DNA of 64,000 bases from Streptomyces oceani (GCF_001751245.1 NZ_LJGU01000137.1:60577-124576), one strand, 5' to 3'. Positions 15,730 through 24,803 are shown, numbered from the stretch's first letter. The notes: generated by a model from the sequence alone, not told the origin. Translations and numbers: made by a program.

Positions 15730-18700
15730 ATGGACGAAACCACAGAGGCGCGCAGATTGCAGTTCCGAATTCTGGGCTCGTTCGAATGCTGGGATGGGAC
15801 CGAGCGCATCCGAGTGGGCGGCCCTGTGCATGAAAAGGTTCTCGTCACTCTCCTACTGGAACCTCAACGCGTGATTCCGGTTTTCCGTCTGATGGAAGCC
15901 GTCTGGGAGGAGGACGCGCCCGCCACCGCCTCCCACCAGATACGCAAGGCTGTGGCGGAGCTGCGTCAGCGCATTCCCGACGGACGTGATCTGATCGTCA
16001 CCGAGGGGCCGGGTTACCGGGTGCTGACCACACCTGACCAGGTGGACCTCAGCAGGTTCACGGAGGGATTGGAACAAGCCAGGAACGCCACCGCCGCTGG
16101 ACAGAGCGCGTACGCCGCCGCGACGCTGCGCGAGGCCCTCGCCTTGTGGCGGGGCCCCCTGCTCGCCGGCAGCGGAGGAACGGTTCTCACCGCCGTCTCC
16201 GCCGCCCTGGAGGAACGCCGGCTGACAGCCGTCGAGCAACTCTTCGACCTGCGGCTCGCCGCAGGCGAGAACAGTGAGCTTATCGGCGAGCTAAGAGAGT
16301 TCATCGACACACACCCGTTGCGCGAAACGCTGAGGGGCCAGCTCATGCTCGCCCTCTTCCGCTCCGGACGGCAGGCTGACGCGCTGGAGGAGTTCGCCAA
16401 GGTCCGCGAGTTCCTGATCGACGAACTCGGCATCGGCCCCGGCGACGCGCTCACCGAGCTGCACAACGCCGTGCTGCGCAACAGCCCGGAGCTCGCCGCC
16501 CCGCCGCTGCCCACCGCTGCTCCCTTCACCCCGCAGCACAAGCCCGCCGTCCTCCCCTACGATCTGCGCGACTTCACCGGCCGGGAGGAGGAAGTCCGGG
16601 AGCTGCTTGGATTCGTGGAGCAGGCCCCGGGCACCGGGCCACTGATCGTCGCGATCGACGGCATGGGCGGAAGCGGCAAGACCTCCCTCGCCGTGCGCGC
16701 CGCACATCAGCTGGCGGAGAACTACCCCGACGCGCAGCTCTACATCGACCTGCGCGGGTTCACACCCAACGGCCTGCCCCTGACTGCGGGCGCGGCAGCC
16801 GAGGCCCTCTTACGCATGCTCAGTGTGCCCGGTGACCGCATTCCGGACGACGCGGAAAGCCGCATCGCTCTGTGGCGGCGCACCATGAGCACCCATCGGA
16901 TGATCTTGCTGCTCGACAACGCCGTGGACGCGTCCCAGGTCAGGCCTCTCCTCACCTCGCCTACCGAAACCCTCGTCCTTGTCACGAGCCGTGCACTGCT
17001 CGTGGACCTCGACGCCGCCCACACCGTATCCCTGGATGTCATGCCGCCGAGCGACAGCGCCGCCCTCGTGGAGAGCGTGCTCGGCCGGACTCGCGCGGGG
17101 GCCGAGCCGGAGGCCGTCGAACAGTTGGTGGAGCTGTGCGGTCACCTTCCGTTAGCCCTGCGCATAGCGGCCGCCCGGCTGCGCAAGCGGCCCCGCTGGA
17201 CCGTCCGGTACCTGGTCGACCGGCTCCGTGACGACGTTCATCGGCTGGCCGAGCTCAACTCGGGGGAGCGCAGCGTCGAGGTGACGCTACGACTCTCCTA
17301 TGAGGGACTGACTGCCGAGACTCGGGAGGCGTTCCGGCTCCTCGGCCAGCATCCGGGAGCCGAGATCGACACGTACGCCGCCGGCGCCCTGCTCGACAAG
17401 GGAGTCCGAGAGGCGGAGGAGGTCCTGGAATACCTCCTTGACATGCACCTGCTCCAGCAGCACGAGACCGGTCGGTACGCCTTCCACGACCTCGTCCGCA
17501 GCTTCGCGCACAACCTCTCGCGCGGCAGCGCACGCCCCGTATCGGAACCTGACGGCGGGAACGGCTCCGAGGCCGACAGCGGCCAAGAGGCCACACGCGC
17601 GGTGGTCCGGCTCCTCGACTTCGCGTTGGCTGCCACCGACGCCGCCTGTGACCTGCTCTTCCCCGGGCGTGTTCGAACAGACCGCCCCGAGCATCGGCCA
17701 ACGACCGCCGAACTCCCTCCTCTCGACACCGTCGCCCAGGCCCGGGAATGGCTGGAGCGTGAGCAGGACTCGCTGCTGGCCGCCGTGTCGCTTGCGTACC
17801 GCTGGGAGATGGACAGTCATGTGGGACTACTGGCCGCCAACGTTGTTTTCCCCCTCGACCTGCGTGGGCGCCTTGAGGAGTTCGGAGAGCTGGGCCGCAT
17901 CGCGGTCACTGCCTCCCGTCGGCTCGGCGACTCGGCTCTGCTGCGGCTCAGTCTGTCCAATCTCTCGGTGGCCTGCTGGAAGCTCGGGCGCTTCAAGGAG
18001 GGCATCGAGATGTCGGAGGAGGCGTTGGCCCTGGCCGTCAGTCTCGACGACCGACGTGGCGAGGCGAAGGACACCGGCGTCCTGGGTCTCCTGCTCAGCA
18101 CCATGGGACGGTACGAGGAGGCGCTACCACGGTTGCGACAGTCCATCCAGATCAAGCGGCAGTTGGGGGCGGATCGAGCCGAGGCCGAATCCCTGACCAA
18201 CCTCAGCAGCTTGTACGCCGAATGGGGGCGGTTCCCGGAGGCGGTGGAGGCCGCCACCCGCGCCGTCGCTCTGTCCCGCAGCATCGGTTCCGTCGACAAG
18301 GAAGTCGAGGGACTCACCGACCTGGCCGTCGCCATGATGGGTCTTGGCGAGGCCACCGAGGCCGCCGACCTCCTGGCCCGCGCGCGCGAGCTGGCTGTGG
18401 ACATCGTCTCCCCCGCTGACATGTCCTTCCTCCTCGCCCTGTCAGCCGATGCCGCCGACTGGCTCGGCCAAGACGGCCAGGCCACGGAGTGGGCGGAAGC
18501 GGCCCTCAATCTGGACGATCTCAGCGGGGCACCGATGTGCGAGGCCGCCGTCGGCAACATCATCGGCCGACTGCACTCCCGTAACGGCCGGTACTCCACG
18601 GCACGCGACCTCCATACGCGGGCCCATGACGCGGCCTCACGCATCGGCTACCGCATCGAGGAGGCGCGCGCGCTGGCCGGCATGGCTCACGTTCTGGAGC

Positions 18701-18792
18701 ACCTCGGAGAACGAGGAGCGGCCATGGCACACCGAGAGACGGCGCTCGAGGCCTTCGACGCCATGGGCATCCCTACGGCCACGACGACTTGA
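15730..18792 (+). CDS. SARP-family regulator with NB-ARC and TPR domains (AfsR-like), two TTA codons
   Basis: A 1020-residue regulator. ATG 15730 is preceded by GGAGGGAAG. Domain order: OmpR-type winged helix (about 8-95; LQFRILGSFECWDG, MEAVWEEDAPATASHQIRKAVAELRQRI), bacterial transcriptional activation domain (about 100-250; LDLRLAAG, LRGQLMLALFRSGRQADAL), NB-ARC ATPase with Walker A IDGMGGSGKTSLAV near residue 312 and RMILLLDNAVD as Walker B, then C-terminal TPRs (about 700-1010; VACWKLGRFKEGIEMSEEALAL, LSSLYAEWGRFPEAVEAATRAV). Such proteins activate antibiotic clusters. TTA leucine codons at 16810-16812 and 17152-17154 put translation under the bldA leucyl-tRNA. It lies between two clusters and could control either; the biosynthetic-looking cluster to the right is the better guess. 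Confidence 0.93.
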   Translation: MDETTEARRLQFRILGSFECWDGTERIRVGGPVHEKVLVTLLLEPQRVIPVFRLMEAVWEEDAPATASHQIRKAVAELRQRIPDGRDLIVTEGPGYRVLTTPDQVDLSRFTEGLEQARNATAAGQSAYAAATLREALALWRGPLLAGSGGTVLTAVSAALEERRLTAVEQLFDLRLAAGENSELIGELREFIDTHPLRETLRGQLMLALFRSGRQADALEEFAKVREFLIDELGIGPGDALTELHNAVLRNSPELAAPPLPTAAPFTPQHKPAVLPYDLRDFTGREEEVRELLGFVEQAPGTGPLIVAIDGMGGSGKTSLAVRAAHQLAENYPDAQLYIDLRGFTPNGLPLTAGAAAEALLRMLSVPGDRIPDDAESRIALWRRTMSTHRMILLLDNAVDASQVRPLLTSPTETLVLVTSRALLVDLDAAHTVSLDVMPPSDSAALVESVLGRTRAGAEPEAVEQLVELCGHLPLALRIAAARLRKRPRWTVRYLVDRLRDDVHRLAELNSGERSVEVTLRLSYEGLTAETREAFRLLGQHPGAEIDTYAAGALLDKGVREAEEVLEYLLDMHLLQQHETGRYAFHDLVRSFAHNLSRGSARPVSEPDGGNGSEADSGQEATRAVVRLLDFALAATDAACDLLFPGRVRTDRPEHRPTTAELPPLDTVAQAREWLEREQDSLLAAVSLAYRWEMDSHVGLLAANVVFPLDLRGRLEEFGELGRIAVTASRRLGDSALLRLSLSNLSVACWKLGRFKEGIEMSEEALALAVSLDDRRGEAKDTGVLGLLLSTMGRYEEALPRLRQSIQIKRQLGADRAEAESLTNLSSLYAEWGRFPEAVEAATRAVALSRSIGSVDKEVEGLTDLAVAMMGLGEATEAADLLARARELAVDIVSPADMSFLLALSADAADWLGQDGQATEWAEAALNLDDLSGAPMCEAAVGNIIGRLHSRNGRYSTARDLHTRAHDAASRIGYRIEEARALAGMAHVLEHLGERGAAMAHRETALEAFDAMGIPTATTT

Positions 18793-18866
18793 CGTCGTCT
18801 CAGAGGCCGGGGCGCTGGGAGACCTGCTGTAACCGGGTGCCGAGTCGTTTCCGGGCAGGAAACGTG

Positions 18867-19163
18867 TCAGACCATCACGCTGGACGAGGCGACCACGTTG
18901 GGACCCTCACCACCCAGGACAGGCACCACGTTGGGACCCTCACCACCCAGGACAGGCACCACGTTGGGACCCTCACCACCCAAAACAGGCACCACGTTCG
19001 GACCCTCACCGGAGTCCGTTCCGTCCCGGGTGACGGAGTGCCCGGTGACCAGGGTGCCGGGAGAGGCGCCCTGCGTCACGGCCTCCGAGGAGGCAGCGCC
19101 TCCTCCGCCCGTGAAAACGGCCGCCGTGAGGATTCCCACCATCGTGAACACCGAGTTCCGCAT
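18867..19163 (-). CDS. Small secreted protein with 11-residue tandem repeats, chaplin-like N-terminus
   Basis: A 98-residue frame read leftwards from ATG 19163. It has a short basic start and hydrophobic core (MRNSVFTMVGILTAAVF), a small-residue cleavage region, and then EAVTQGASPGTLVTGHSV, which resembles the SPGVLSGN segment at the start of mature chaplins. The rest is three copies of GEGPNVVPVLG plus a fourth partial one, encoded by the 33-bp DNA repeat. A chaplin core (NVCGNTV...NPAFGN) is absent and there is no cysteine. It may be a repeat-expanded, decayed chaplin relative or an independent secreted repeat peptide. The opposite strand is also open through the repeats but lacks a leader. 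Real expression is uncertain. Confidence 0.5.
   Translation of the reverse strand: MRNSVFTMVGILTAAVFTGGGGAASSEAVTQGASPGTLVTGHSVTRDGTDSGEGPNVVPVLGGEGPNVVPVLGGEGPNVVPVLGGEGPNVVASSSVMV
18892..19010. repeat. 33-bp tandem repeat, 3.6 copies
   Basis: Units begin at 18892, 18925, 18958 and 18991 with accacgttgggaccctcacc. The first two units are identical, the third differs by two bases (caaaacaggc for caggacaggc), and the fourth is cut after 20 bases. The 33-bp period keeps the frame, giving the 11-residue repeats of the minus-strand protein. There are no spacers, so this is not CRISPR. Confidence 0.95.
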
Positions 19164-20013
19164 CGTTTCCCGCCTTCTGAAGTGGTCTTTCGGGGCGTTC
19201 CTGCTGACGGGAATGACATTCGCGTGCCCCGCTCCCTGGACGTTCCGTTTCCGCTACCACCCTCACCCGGTAGCCGGGAACGCGACAGGAACCCGTGGTC
19301 CGAGCGGGGAAAGCTCCCCGGGAAGGTGATTACGCGATTCTTCAAGGTGCTGGACCGGGAGAGCGGCAGCAGCGTGGGGGCTACTCGGGTGGTTGTGTCC
19401 CCTACCACGGCGTACGGGTGTAGCGGAGCTGGGAGGGCCGGCACGACCGGTCAGGTCATCCGAGTTGGCGGAGCGTGACTGGCTGCGTGCGGCCGGGGCG
19501 GGAGACGCCGCTGCGCGGGTCGAGGCCCACGGAGGCAGGGCCTGGGGTGTGACCGCGCGATCGGGAACAAGACCGGACCACACGCGTAGCCGTGGCGTCA
19601 GAATCGTCTCCTGCCGCAGTCGAGGCGGAGCTGCACCCTCGGTTCCTCGCGGTGACAGAGCACGGGGCGACCGCTGACACGCGGCCCGGCCGCCGGTAGC
19701 TACGGACGATCGAGCGTACTGGGGCGCCGACCGGCGTCCTTGGTCAACCGTGAGAGCGATGCCCGTTTCGGTGGAGGACGTCCCTCAGTCGCATCGGGCG
19801 CGCCGGGTGGGTACGGAACCTTCACCGTCCGTCAACGGCGCCCGGGACCGCGAACACGTCGCCGGGACCTCAACGGCCGACCGCGCAAGGCGCTCGGCGG
19901 GAGAAAACCAGCCGAGCGCCTGCGCAATCTGCTGACGAACCCATGGGCCATCAGGTTTGGCGCGACCGAGAACCACCCTCCTCGTCCGAGGCCCTCCCGG
20001 GCCGGACGCGAGG
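19164..20013. other. Long stretch without a convincing gene
   Basis: About 850 bp in which the open frames on either strand are short, Arg/Pro/Gly-rich and lack motifs or good starts. A stem-loop near its right end (19883-19925) fits the terminator of the minus-strand gene at 20014. It may hold the promoter of the 98-residue repeat protein at its left end. Confidence 0.6.
19883..19925 (-). terminator. Stem-loop terminator after the ATP-grasp-like gene
   Basis: The arms gcgcaaggcgctcggc and gccgagcgcctgcgc pair almost perfectly (one bulged A) around a 12-base loop. It lies about 90 bp beyond the stop of the minus-strand gene at 20014. There is no U-tract, which is common in Streptomyces. Confidence 0.6.
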
Positions 20014-21000
20014 TCAGACCGGCCGGCCGAGCACGGCGGCCGTCCGGACGGCGAGTTCGGCGGGGGTGAGGGCGGTGAGCAGGACGTGCCCGTCCCGCAC
20101 CTCCTGTACGTTCGCGAAGTCCGTCATCCGCTCGGAGCCTGCGGATGTATCGGGCAGGGGTACGGCGACGGCGTAACCCACTGGTGTTGCCGCCTCCACA
20201 TGCTTGCCCGACAGAGCACGCACGAGTTCCTGCTCCGCTACGAGCCCCGTGGTCAGTTCGATCAGCCGGGAGGCGGGCCAGCCCGCCTGTCGCGGCAGCG
20301 CGTCAACGACGCGCGGTCCCTGCTCCGTGCGCGCAACGCGCGTGAAAGCGTACCCGAACTCGTACCCGACGAGGTCGAGGAGGCCCGTGGCCAGAGCCCT
20401 GATCTCCGCCCCTTCCGGCCCTGTGATCGGGGCGGGGAAGGTGTGCAGGGCGACGCCGTCGCCTGCGGCAGCATCGTACCCATCAGCCGGGGCCGAGAAG
20501 GAACCGGGGGCGGCCTCGAGCTCCCTCCGCCCAGTGAAGCGGAGTTCCACGATGCCGGTGACCCGGTGCATGCCCTCGGCCGTCAGCGTCTCCACGCCGT
20601 ATTCGACGTCGTACCGCGGCGGTCCGCCCCCCGGCTCGGCGGACGAAGTCAGCGCCTGCCACTGGGGGCCACTGCGGTTCAACAGGTCCCTGACCTCCGT
20701 AGCGTCGGCGAGCAGCCGAGCAGCGGAGGCGGGGTTCGGTGACACCCCCAGTTGCTCGGCTGTCTCCAGTACGGCGGGGTGGGTGCTCGCCTCTCCGCAG
20801 GCGATCAGCATGCCCACTCGGTGGGCGCGCACGGTCTCCCTCAGGTGGGAGCGCAGTTCGACGTCCGTGAATCCGGCCGTGTCGGCGATCTGGGCGACGT
20901 GGTACCCGGCTTCCGTCGCCGCGGACTCCAGACGAGGTGTGGGGTGGACGAGGAGGAGGCGCCGGGAGTCGGTGATCCCACAGCGGGCGGATTCCGTCAT
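20014..21000 (-). CDS. Divergent ATP-grasp-like protein
   Basis: A 328-residue protein from ATG 21000, overlapping the tautomerase stop by 4 bp. The layout matches carboxylate-amine ligases of the ATP-grasp fold: an N-terminal Rossmann-like pre-domain (RLLLVHPTP ... ADTAGFTDVELRSHLRETVRAHRVGMLIACGEASTHPAVLETAEQLGVSPN), a lid-like AARLLADATEVRDLLNRSG, a segment YDVEYGVETLTAEGMHRVTGIVE, and an end VVDALPRQAGWPASRLIELTTGLVAEQELVRALSG. That end parallels VxEvNPRxGG...IxLATG, but the metal-binding Glu/Asn positions are Asp and Leu, and the usual DK lysine of the lid is missing. It may be a degenerate ligase, or a binding or self-protection protein. It is divergent from cysE and therefore probably belongs to the cluster. 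Confidence 0.65.
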   Translation of the reverse strand: MTESARCGITDSRRLLLVHPTPRLESAATEAGYHVAQIADTAGFTDVELRSHLRETVRAHRVGMLIACGEASTHPAVLETAEQLGVSPNPASAARLLADATEVRDLLNRSGPQWQALTSSAEPGGGPPRYDVEYGVETLTAEGMHRVTGIVELRFTGRRELEAAPGSFSAPADGYDAAAGDGVALHTFPAPITGPEGAEIRALATGLLDLVGYEFGYAFTRVARTEQGPRVVDALPRQAGWPASRLIELTTGLVAEQELVRALSGKHVEAATPVGYAVAVPLPDTSAGSERMTDFANVQEVRDGHVLLTALTPAELAVRTAAVLGRPV

Positions 21001-21227
21001 GGCCGCGGTTCCCCTGTGTCCGGGTCGGGCTGGGCGGCGGGGGCGAGCACGTCGGCGAGTACGCCGCCCTTCCCCCAGTGGCCGGGGTCCACATCCCGCA
21101 CGATGACGGTGACCGCTTCCTTGGGACATCCGGCCACGCGGGACACGCAGGCGGTCACTTCGTCGACCAACTCCTCGCGTTGTCCTCGGTCGTTCCCTTT
21201 CCACCAGTCAACGGAAATCACAGGCAC
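20997..21227 (-). CDS. 4-oxalocrotonate tautomerase-family protein
   Basis: A 76-residue protein with Pro2 (MPVISVDWWKG), the catalytic general acid/base of the tautomerase superfamily. The rest fits one beta-alpha-beta unit: REELVDEVTACVSRVAGCPKEAVTVIVRDVDPGHWGKGG. Length is slightly above the typical 60-70 residues because of a Pro/Asp-rich tail. It is coupled to the ATP-grasp-like gene by a 4-bp overlap. It would catalyse keto-enol tautomerisation or a related reaction on an alpha-keto acid-like intermediate. Confidence 0.85.
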   Translation of the reverse strand: MPVISVDWWKGNDRGQREELVDEVTACVSRVAGCPKEAVTVIVRDVDPGHWGKGGVLADVLAPAAQPDPDTGEPRP

Positions 21228-21504
21228 GGGAAGCTCCTTCTGTTCGAGGTACGGGAGTCGACGAAAGTGCGACAGCGCGTCGGCGCGGGAGCACCAGTCA
21301 TCCGACGGGCGGCCGATGGCGCTCAGTCAAGCGTGGTTTCTGCCGTTCCCGGATGCTTCCCGCGACGTTCCCCACTCGTTCCCCACACGTTGCGTCGAAG
21401 GCTACGACGGTCCCGTCGGACGGGAACGGTCCGGGATTCCAGCGGGAAGTCCGCCCGGCACGCTCTGTTCCAGTCATGAGGCCCACCCCGCCCCTGGAGC
21501 CACG

Positions 21505-22212
21505 ATGAGCCTGCTCAGCCCGACGAGACCGGAACCGAATCCGGCCCCCGGCCCCGCACTGCCCGGCCCGGCCATCACCGACGGCCCGAAGGGAGCCACC
21601 CCCGCGTCCCGCACGCCCCGTATTCTCTCCGCGCTGCGCGAGGACCTCGCCGTCGTCGTGGCCCGCGACCCGTCAGTGGGGAGCGGGAGAGAGGCGCTTC
21701 TCCACCCCGCCCTCACCGCGTTGTGGGCCCACCGGGTCGCTCACCGCATGCACGGCCGCGGCCTGCGTATCCCCGCCAGGCTGCTGGCCCGGTGGGCGCG
21801 CCGGGTGACTGCTGTCGAGATCCACCCCGGGGCCGTTCTGGGCCGCAGGGTCTTCATCGACCACGGCGCCGGAGTCGTGATCGGGGAGACCGCCGTCGTC
21901 GGTGACGACGTGACCATGTACCACCAGGTCACGCTCGGCGCGGTCGGGTGGTGGAGCGACAACGAACGTCCCGAGGGCGACCGTCGCCATCCCGTCGTCG
22001 GCAGCGGTGTCATCCTCGGCGCCAACGCCACCGTTCTCGGTCCGGTGACCCTCGGGGACCGGGCGGTCATCGGCGCCCAGGCCCTCGTGAACAAGGACGT
22101 CCCGGGCGATGCCCGGGTGCTCGCGCCCACCGCCGTGATCAAGGAACCCGGTCACCGGCCGAAGCACATGGAGGACGTCTTCACCGTGATCGCCTCCGCC
22201 GGCTCCTGGTGA
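21505..22212 (+). CDS. cysE: Serine O-acetyltransferase (CysE-like)
   Basis: A 235-residue protein from ATG 21505. After a 30-residue Pro/Ala-rich start come the N-terminal helical region (LREDLAVVVARDPSVGSGREALLHPALTALWAHRVAHRM) and a left-handed beta-helix of hexapeptide repeats: VEIHPGAVLGRRVFIDHGAGVVIGETAVVGDDVTMYHQVTLG, with catalytic His and Asp in place, then HPVVGSGVILGANATVLGPVTLGDRAVIGAQALVNKDVP. It acetylates L-serine using acetyl-CoA. The neighbouring CysK homologue consumes O-acetylserine. Here the pair probably supplies a secondary-metabolite precursor rather than bulk cysteine, since cupins, AsnB and an exporter follow. Confidence 0.9.
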   Translation: MSLLSPTRPEPNPAPGPALPGPAITDGPKGATPASRTPRILSALREDLAVVVARDPSVGSGREALLHPALTALWAHRVAHRMHGRGLRIPARLLARWARRVTAVEIHPGAVLGRRVFIDHGAGVVIGETAVVGDDVTMYHQVTLGAVGWWSDNERPEGDRRHPVVGSGVILGANATVLGPVTLGDRAVIGAQALVNKDVPGDARVLAPTAVIKEPGHRPKHMEDVFTVIASAGSW

Positions 22213-22256
22213 CACCCCGGTCTCCCTACCCGCCCGTTGACTTCACCGATTGCGAG

Positions 22257-23240
22257 ATGACGACCATGACAATCACCGCACCGGCCCCCCTGAACCGCGT
22301 CCTTCCCTCCCGTCCGGCCATCGCCTCGCGCATCGAGGACCTGGTCGGCTTCACCCCCTTGCTGGAGCTGCGTCTGCGCGAACTGGCGCCGGGCGCCAGG
22401 GTGCTGGCGAAGCTGGAGTCCGCCAACCCGATGTCCTCCAGCAAGGACCGCGCCGCCCTCCACATGCTGCGCGCCGCCGAGGAACGCGGCGCGCTCCAGC
22501 CCGGCGGCACCGTCATTGAGGCGACTTCCGGGAACACCGGGATCTCACTGGCCGCGTTCGCCGCCTCCCGCGGCTACCGCTGTGTGATCGTGCTCCCGGA
22601 CAACGCCACGATCGAACGGGTCAAGCTGCTGCGCGCGTTCGGGGCGGAGATCGTCCAGACGCCGAGCTCGCTCGGTTACTCGGGAGCGATCGCCGAGGCT
22701 GAGCGGTTGCACGCGGCCACCCCGGGTTCCTGGTTCCCGTGCCAGCACGAGAACCAGGACAACGTGCGGACTCACTACGAGACGACCGGTCCTGAGATCC
22801 ACGAAGCCGTATCAGCCGTGGGCCAACGCGTCGCGGCCTTCGTGTGCGGGGTGGGCACCGGCGGCACACTCTCCGGCGTCGCCCGCTGTCTGAAGGAGCA
22901 CGACCCGGATGTGCGGGTGATAGCCGTCGAGCCCGAGAAGTCCCCGCTCCTGTCCCAGGGGTACGCCGGCCAGCACCGCATCCCCGGCCTCAACGGCGGT
23001 TTCGTCGCCGACACGACCGACGTCTCTCTCATCGACGAGGTCCTCGCGGTCTCGGACGAGGACGCCCTTCGAACCGCTCGCCGACTGGCCACCACTCAGG
23101 GTCTCTTCTCCGGTGTCTCGTCCGGGGCGGCCGCGTACGCCAGTGAACGAGTCGCCCGCCGGCACGAGTTCGCCGGAGGTGTCGTGGTGACGCTGCTGCC
23201 GGACACCGGCGAGCGCTACCTGAGCATGTGGGAGGACTGA
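22257..23240 (+). CDS. Cysteine synthase / beta-substituted alanine synthase homologue (PLP)
   Basis: A 327-residue fold-type II PLP enzyme starting at ATG 22257 (22266 is also possible; neither has a strong ribosome site). The lysine that binds PLP is Lys63 in MSSSKDRAA. The substrate loop TSGNTGISLA, the phosphate cup GVGTGGTLSGVARCL and FSGVSSGAAAYA are intact. Homologues join O-acetylserine with sulfide or with N-nucleophiles (cyanide, ammonia, hydroxyurea, pyrimidines) to make beta-substituted alanines. The replacement of the usual N-P-x-x-S-V-K by PMSSSK near the active site and the cluster context suggest a non-sulfide nucleophile. This is inference. Confidence 0.9.
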   Translation: MTTMTITAPAPLNRVLPSRPAIASRIEDLVGFTPLLELRLRELAPGARVLAKLESANPMSSSKDRAALHMLRAAEERGALQPGGTVIEATSGNTGISLAAFAASRGYRCVIVLPDNATIERVKLLRAFGAEIVQTPSSLGYSGAIAEAERLHAATPGSWFPCQHENQDNVRTHYETTGPEIHEAVSAVGQRVAAFVCGVGTGGTLSGVARCLKEHDPDVRVIAVEPEKSPLLSQGYAGQHRIPGLNGGFVADTTDVSLIDEVLAVSDEDALRTARRLATTQGLFSGVSSGAAAYASERVARRHEFAGGVVVTLLPDTGERYLSMWED

Positions 23241-23242
23241 GC

Positions 23243-23791
23243 ATGAGCCACGCGATGTTCCGTGCGTACGCGGACGCGGTGAAGGCCGAGATCGGGGTCA
23301 CCACGACCACCCGCTTCATCGCCCTTGCCGAGACAACCAGCGGGCGCTTCGGCCTCTTTCATCACTCGATGCTGCCGGGCGCCGCTGGAGCGGACCCGCA
23401 CTACCACTCCCGGATCTCCGAGTCCTTCTACGTGCTGAAGGGCGAAGTGCGTCTGCACGACGGTACCGGCTGGCGCACCGCCCGTGCCGGAGACTTCCTG
23501 CACGTGCCGGAGAACGCGGTGCACGGCTTCCGCAACGAGAGCGACGCACTCGCCGAGATGCTGATCCTCTTCACTCCGGCCGAGCACCGCGAGGGCTACT
23601 TCGAGGGCCTGGCCGCTCTGCTCGCCGACGGCAACCGCCCGTCCCGTGAGGAGATGGTCGCCCTGATGGAGAAGTACGACCAGTTCGAGGTCGAGGCCCC
23701 GGACACGGATCACGACCTCAAGCACAAGCACACGCACGGAGGCGGGTCCGACCACCACCCCGAACCAGACGTCGCGCACCACCGCCACTGA
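23243..23791 (+). CDS. Cupin-domain protein with His-rich tail
   Basis: A 182-residue protein; ATG 23243 lies two bases after the preceding stop with GGAGGA upstream. A single cupin has both metal motifs: HYHSRISESFYVLKG (two His and the Glu) and PENAVHGFRN (last His). The C-terminal 25 residues are unusually rich in His and Asp (HDLKHKHTH ... DHHPEPDVAHHRH), likely an additional metal-binding tail. Cupins of this size are dioxygenases, isomerases or N-O/N-N-forming catalysts in amino-acid-derived natural products. It is the third gene of the proposed operon; substrate unknown. Confidence 0.85.
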   Translation: MSHAMFRAYADAVKAEIGVTTTTRFIALAETTSGRFGLFHHSMLPGAAGADPHYHSRISESFYVLKGEVRLHDGTGWRTARAGDFLHVPENAVHGFRNESDALAEMLILFTPAEHREGYFEGLAALLADGNRPSREEMVALMEKYDQFEVEAPDTDHDLKHKHTHGGGSDHHPEPDVAHHRH

Positions 23792-23846
23792 CCGGCAAGG
23801 CACCACTCGCCCTGCCCGCTTCCCCGACTCTCTCGAGGAGATCACC

Positions 23847-24803
23847 ATGAACATCGCCAACTGGGGCCGTTTCGGTCTGCTCGCCGCCCTGTGGGGCTGC
23901 AGCTTCGCCTTCATCAAGATGTCGCTGGAAACCTTCGCGCCCCTGCAACTCGCCTCGGGGCGACTGGTCGTCGGTGCCCTCGTCGTCCTCGGCATCCTCG
24001 CCATGAAGCAGCTGACCCTGCCCTCACGCGCGCTCTGGGGACACATCGCCGTCGCCTCCGTCTTCGGCAACGTCATTCCCTTCACCCTCTTCGCCGTCGG
24101 CGAGCAGTACACCACCGCGACCATCGCCGGTGTCATCCAGGGCGCTACCCCGCTCATCACGATGGGTGTGGCCGCTCTCGCACTCTCCGATGAGAAGCCG
24201 ACGAAGCGTAAGGTGGTCGGTCTGGTCGGCGGGTTCCTCGGGCTGATCGTGGTCGTGGGGCCGTGGAACACCGACGGCTTCGGCACGATCGGCGGTCAGC
24301 TCGCCTGCGTCGGTGCCGCTGCGAGTTACGCCGTCAGCTTCGTGTACATCCGCCGCTTCATCGGCCCCCACAAGCTGCCGGCTCTCTCCGTGACCGCAGC
24401 CCAGCTGGGTGCGGCCTCCGTCATCACGGTGCTGCTCACCACGTTCGTGACCGGCTGGACACTGCACGGAGACCTCACCGCCAAGCCGCTGTTCGCCCTG
24501 CTGGCCCTCGGCGCCGCCTCCACCGGTATCGCCTTCGCTCTGCTCAACCGCCTGATCGCGGAAGCCGGTCCGACCACGGCATCCGGCGTGAACTACCTCG
24601 TGCCGGTGTTCTCCGTGGCCGTCGGCGTACTGGCTCTGGGCGAACCGCTGTCCTGGAACGTGCCGGTGGGCGGTGTCATCGTCATCGCCGCGCTCGCCCT
24701 CGCGGAGGGTCGGATCTCGGCCCCGTCCCAGCCCGCCAAGCCGGCACCAGCGTCACCGGCCCCGCGCGACCGTGACCGTGTGCCGGAGAACTCTCGCTCG
24801 TAG
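23847..24803 (+). CDS. DMT-superfamily (EamA) exporter
   Basis: A 318-residue membrane protein with a GAGGAG site before ATG 23847. It has ten hydrophobic segments in two EamA halves: LLAALWGCSFAFIKMSL at the start, VGLVGGFLGLIVVVGPW mid-protein, and NYLVPVFSVAVGVLALGEPLSWNVPVGGVIVIAALALAEG at the end. DMT proteins of this kind export amino acids and small metabolites; one serves as the exporter in the D-cycloserine cluster. Here it probably exports the product or protects the producer. A strong stem-loop follows, so the first transcript (cysE to this gene) probably ends here. Confidence 0.9.
   Translation: MNIANWGRFGLLAALWGCSFAFIKMSLETFAPLQLASGRLVVGALVVLGILAMKQLTLPSRALWGHIAVASVFGNVIPFTLFAVGEQYTTATIAGVIQGATPLITMGVAALALSDEKPTKRKVVGLVGGFLGLIVVVGPWNTDGFGTIGGQLACVGAAASYAVSFVYIRRFIGPHKLPALSVTAAQLGAASVITVLLTTFVTGWTLHGDLTAKPLFALLALGAASTGIAFALLNRLIAEAGPTTASGVNYLVPVFSVAVGVLALGEPLSWNVPVGGVIVIAALALAEGRISAPSQPAKPAPASPAPRDRDRVPENSRS

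Noticed and set aside
18892..19010. Regular 33-bp repeats as a CRISPR array
   Set aside because: Units are directly abutting with no variable spacers, and they encode in-frame peptide repeats; no cas gene is near.
19740..20069. Small plus-strand genes in the 19.7-20.1 kb gap
   Set aside because: Overlapping short frames, no ribosome site, no motif, and the region contains a terminator stem for the opposite strand.
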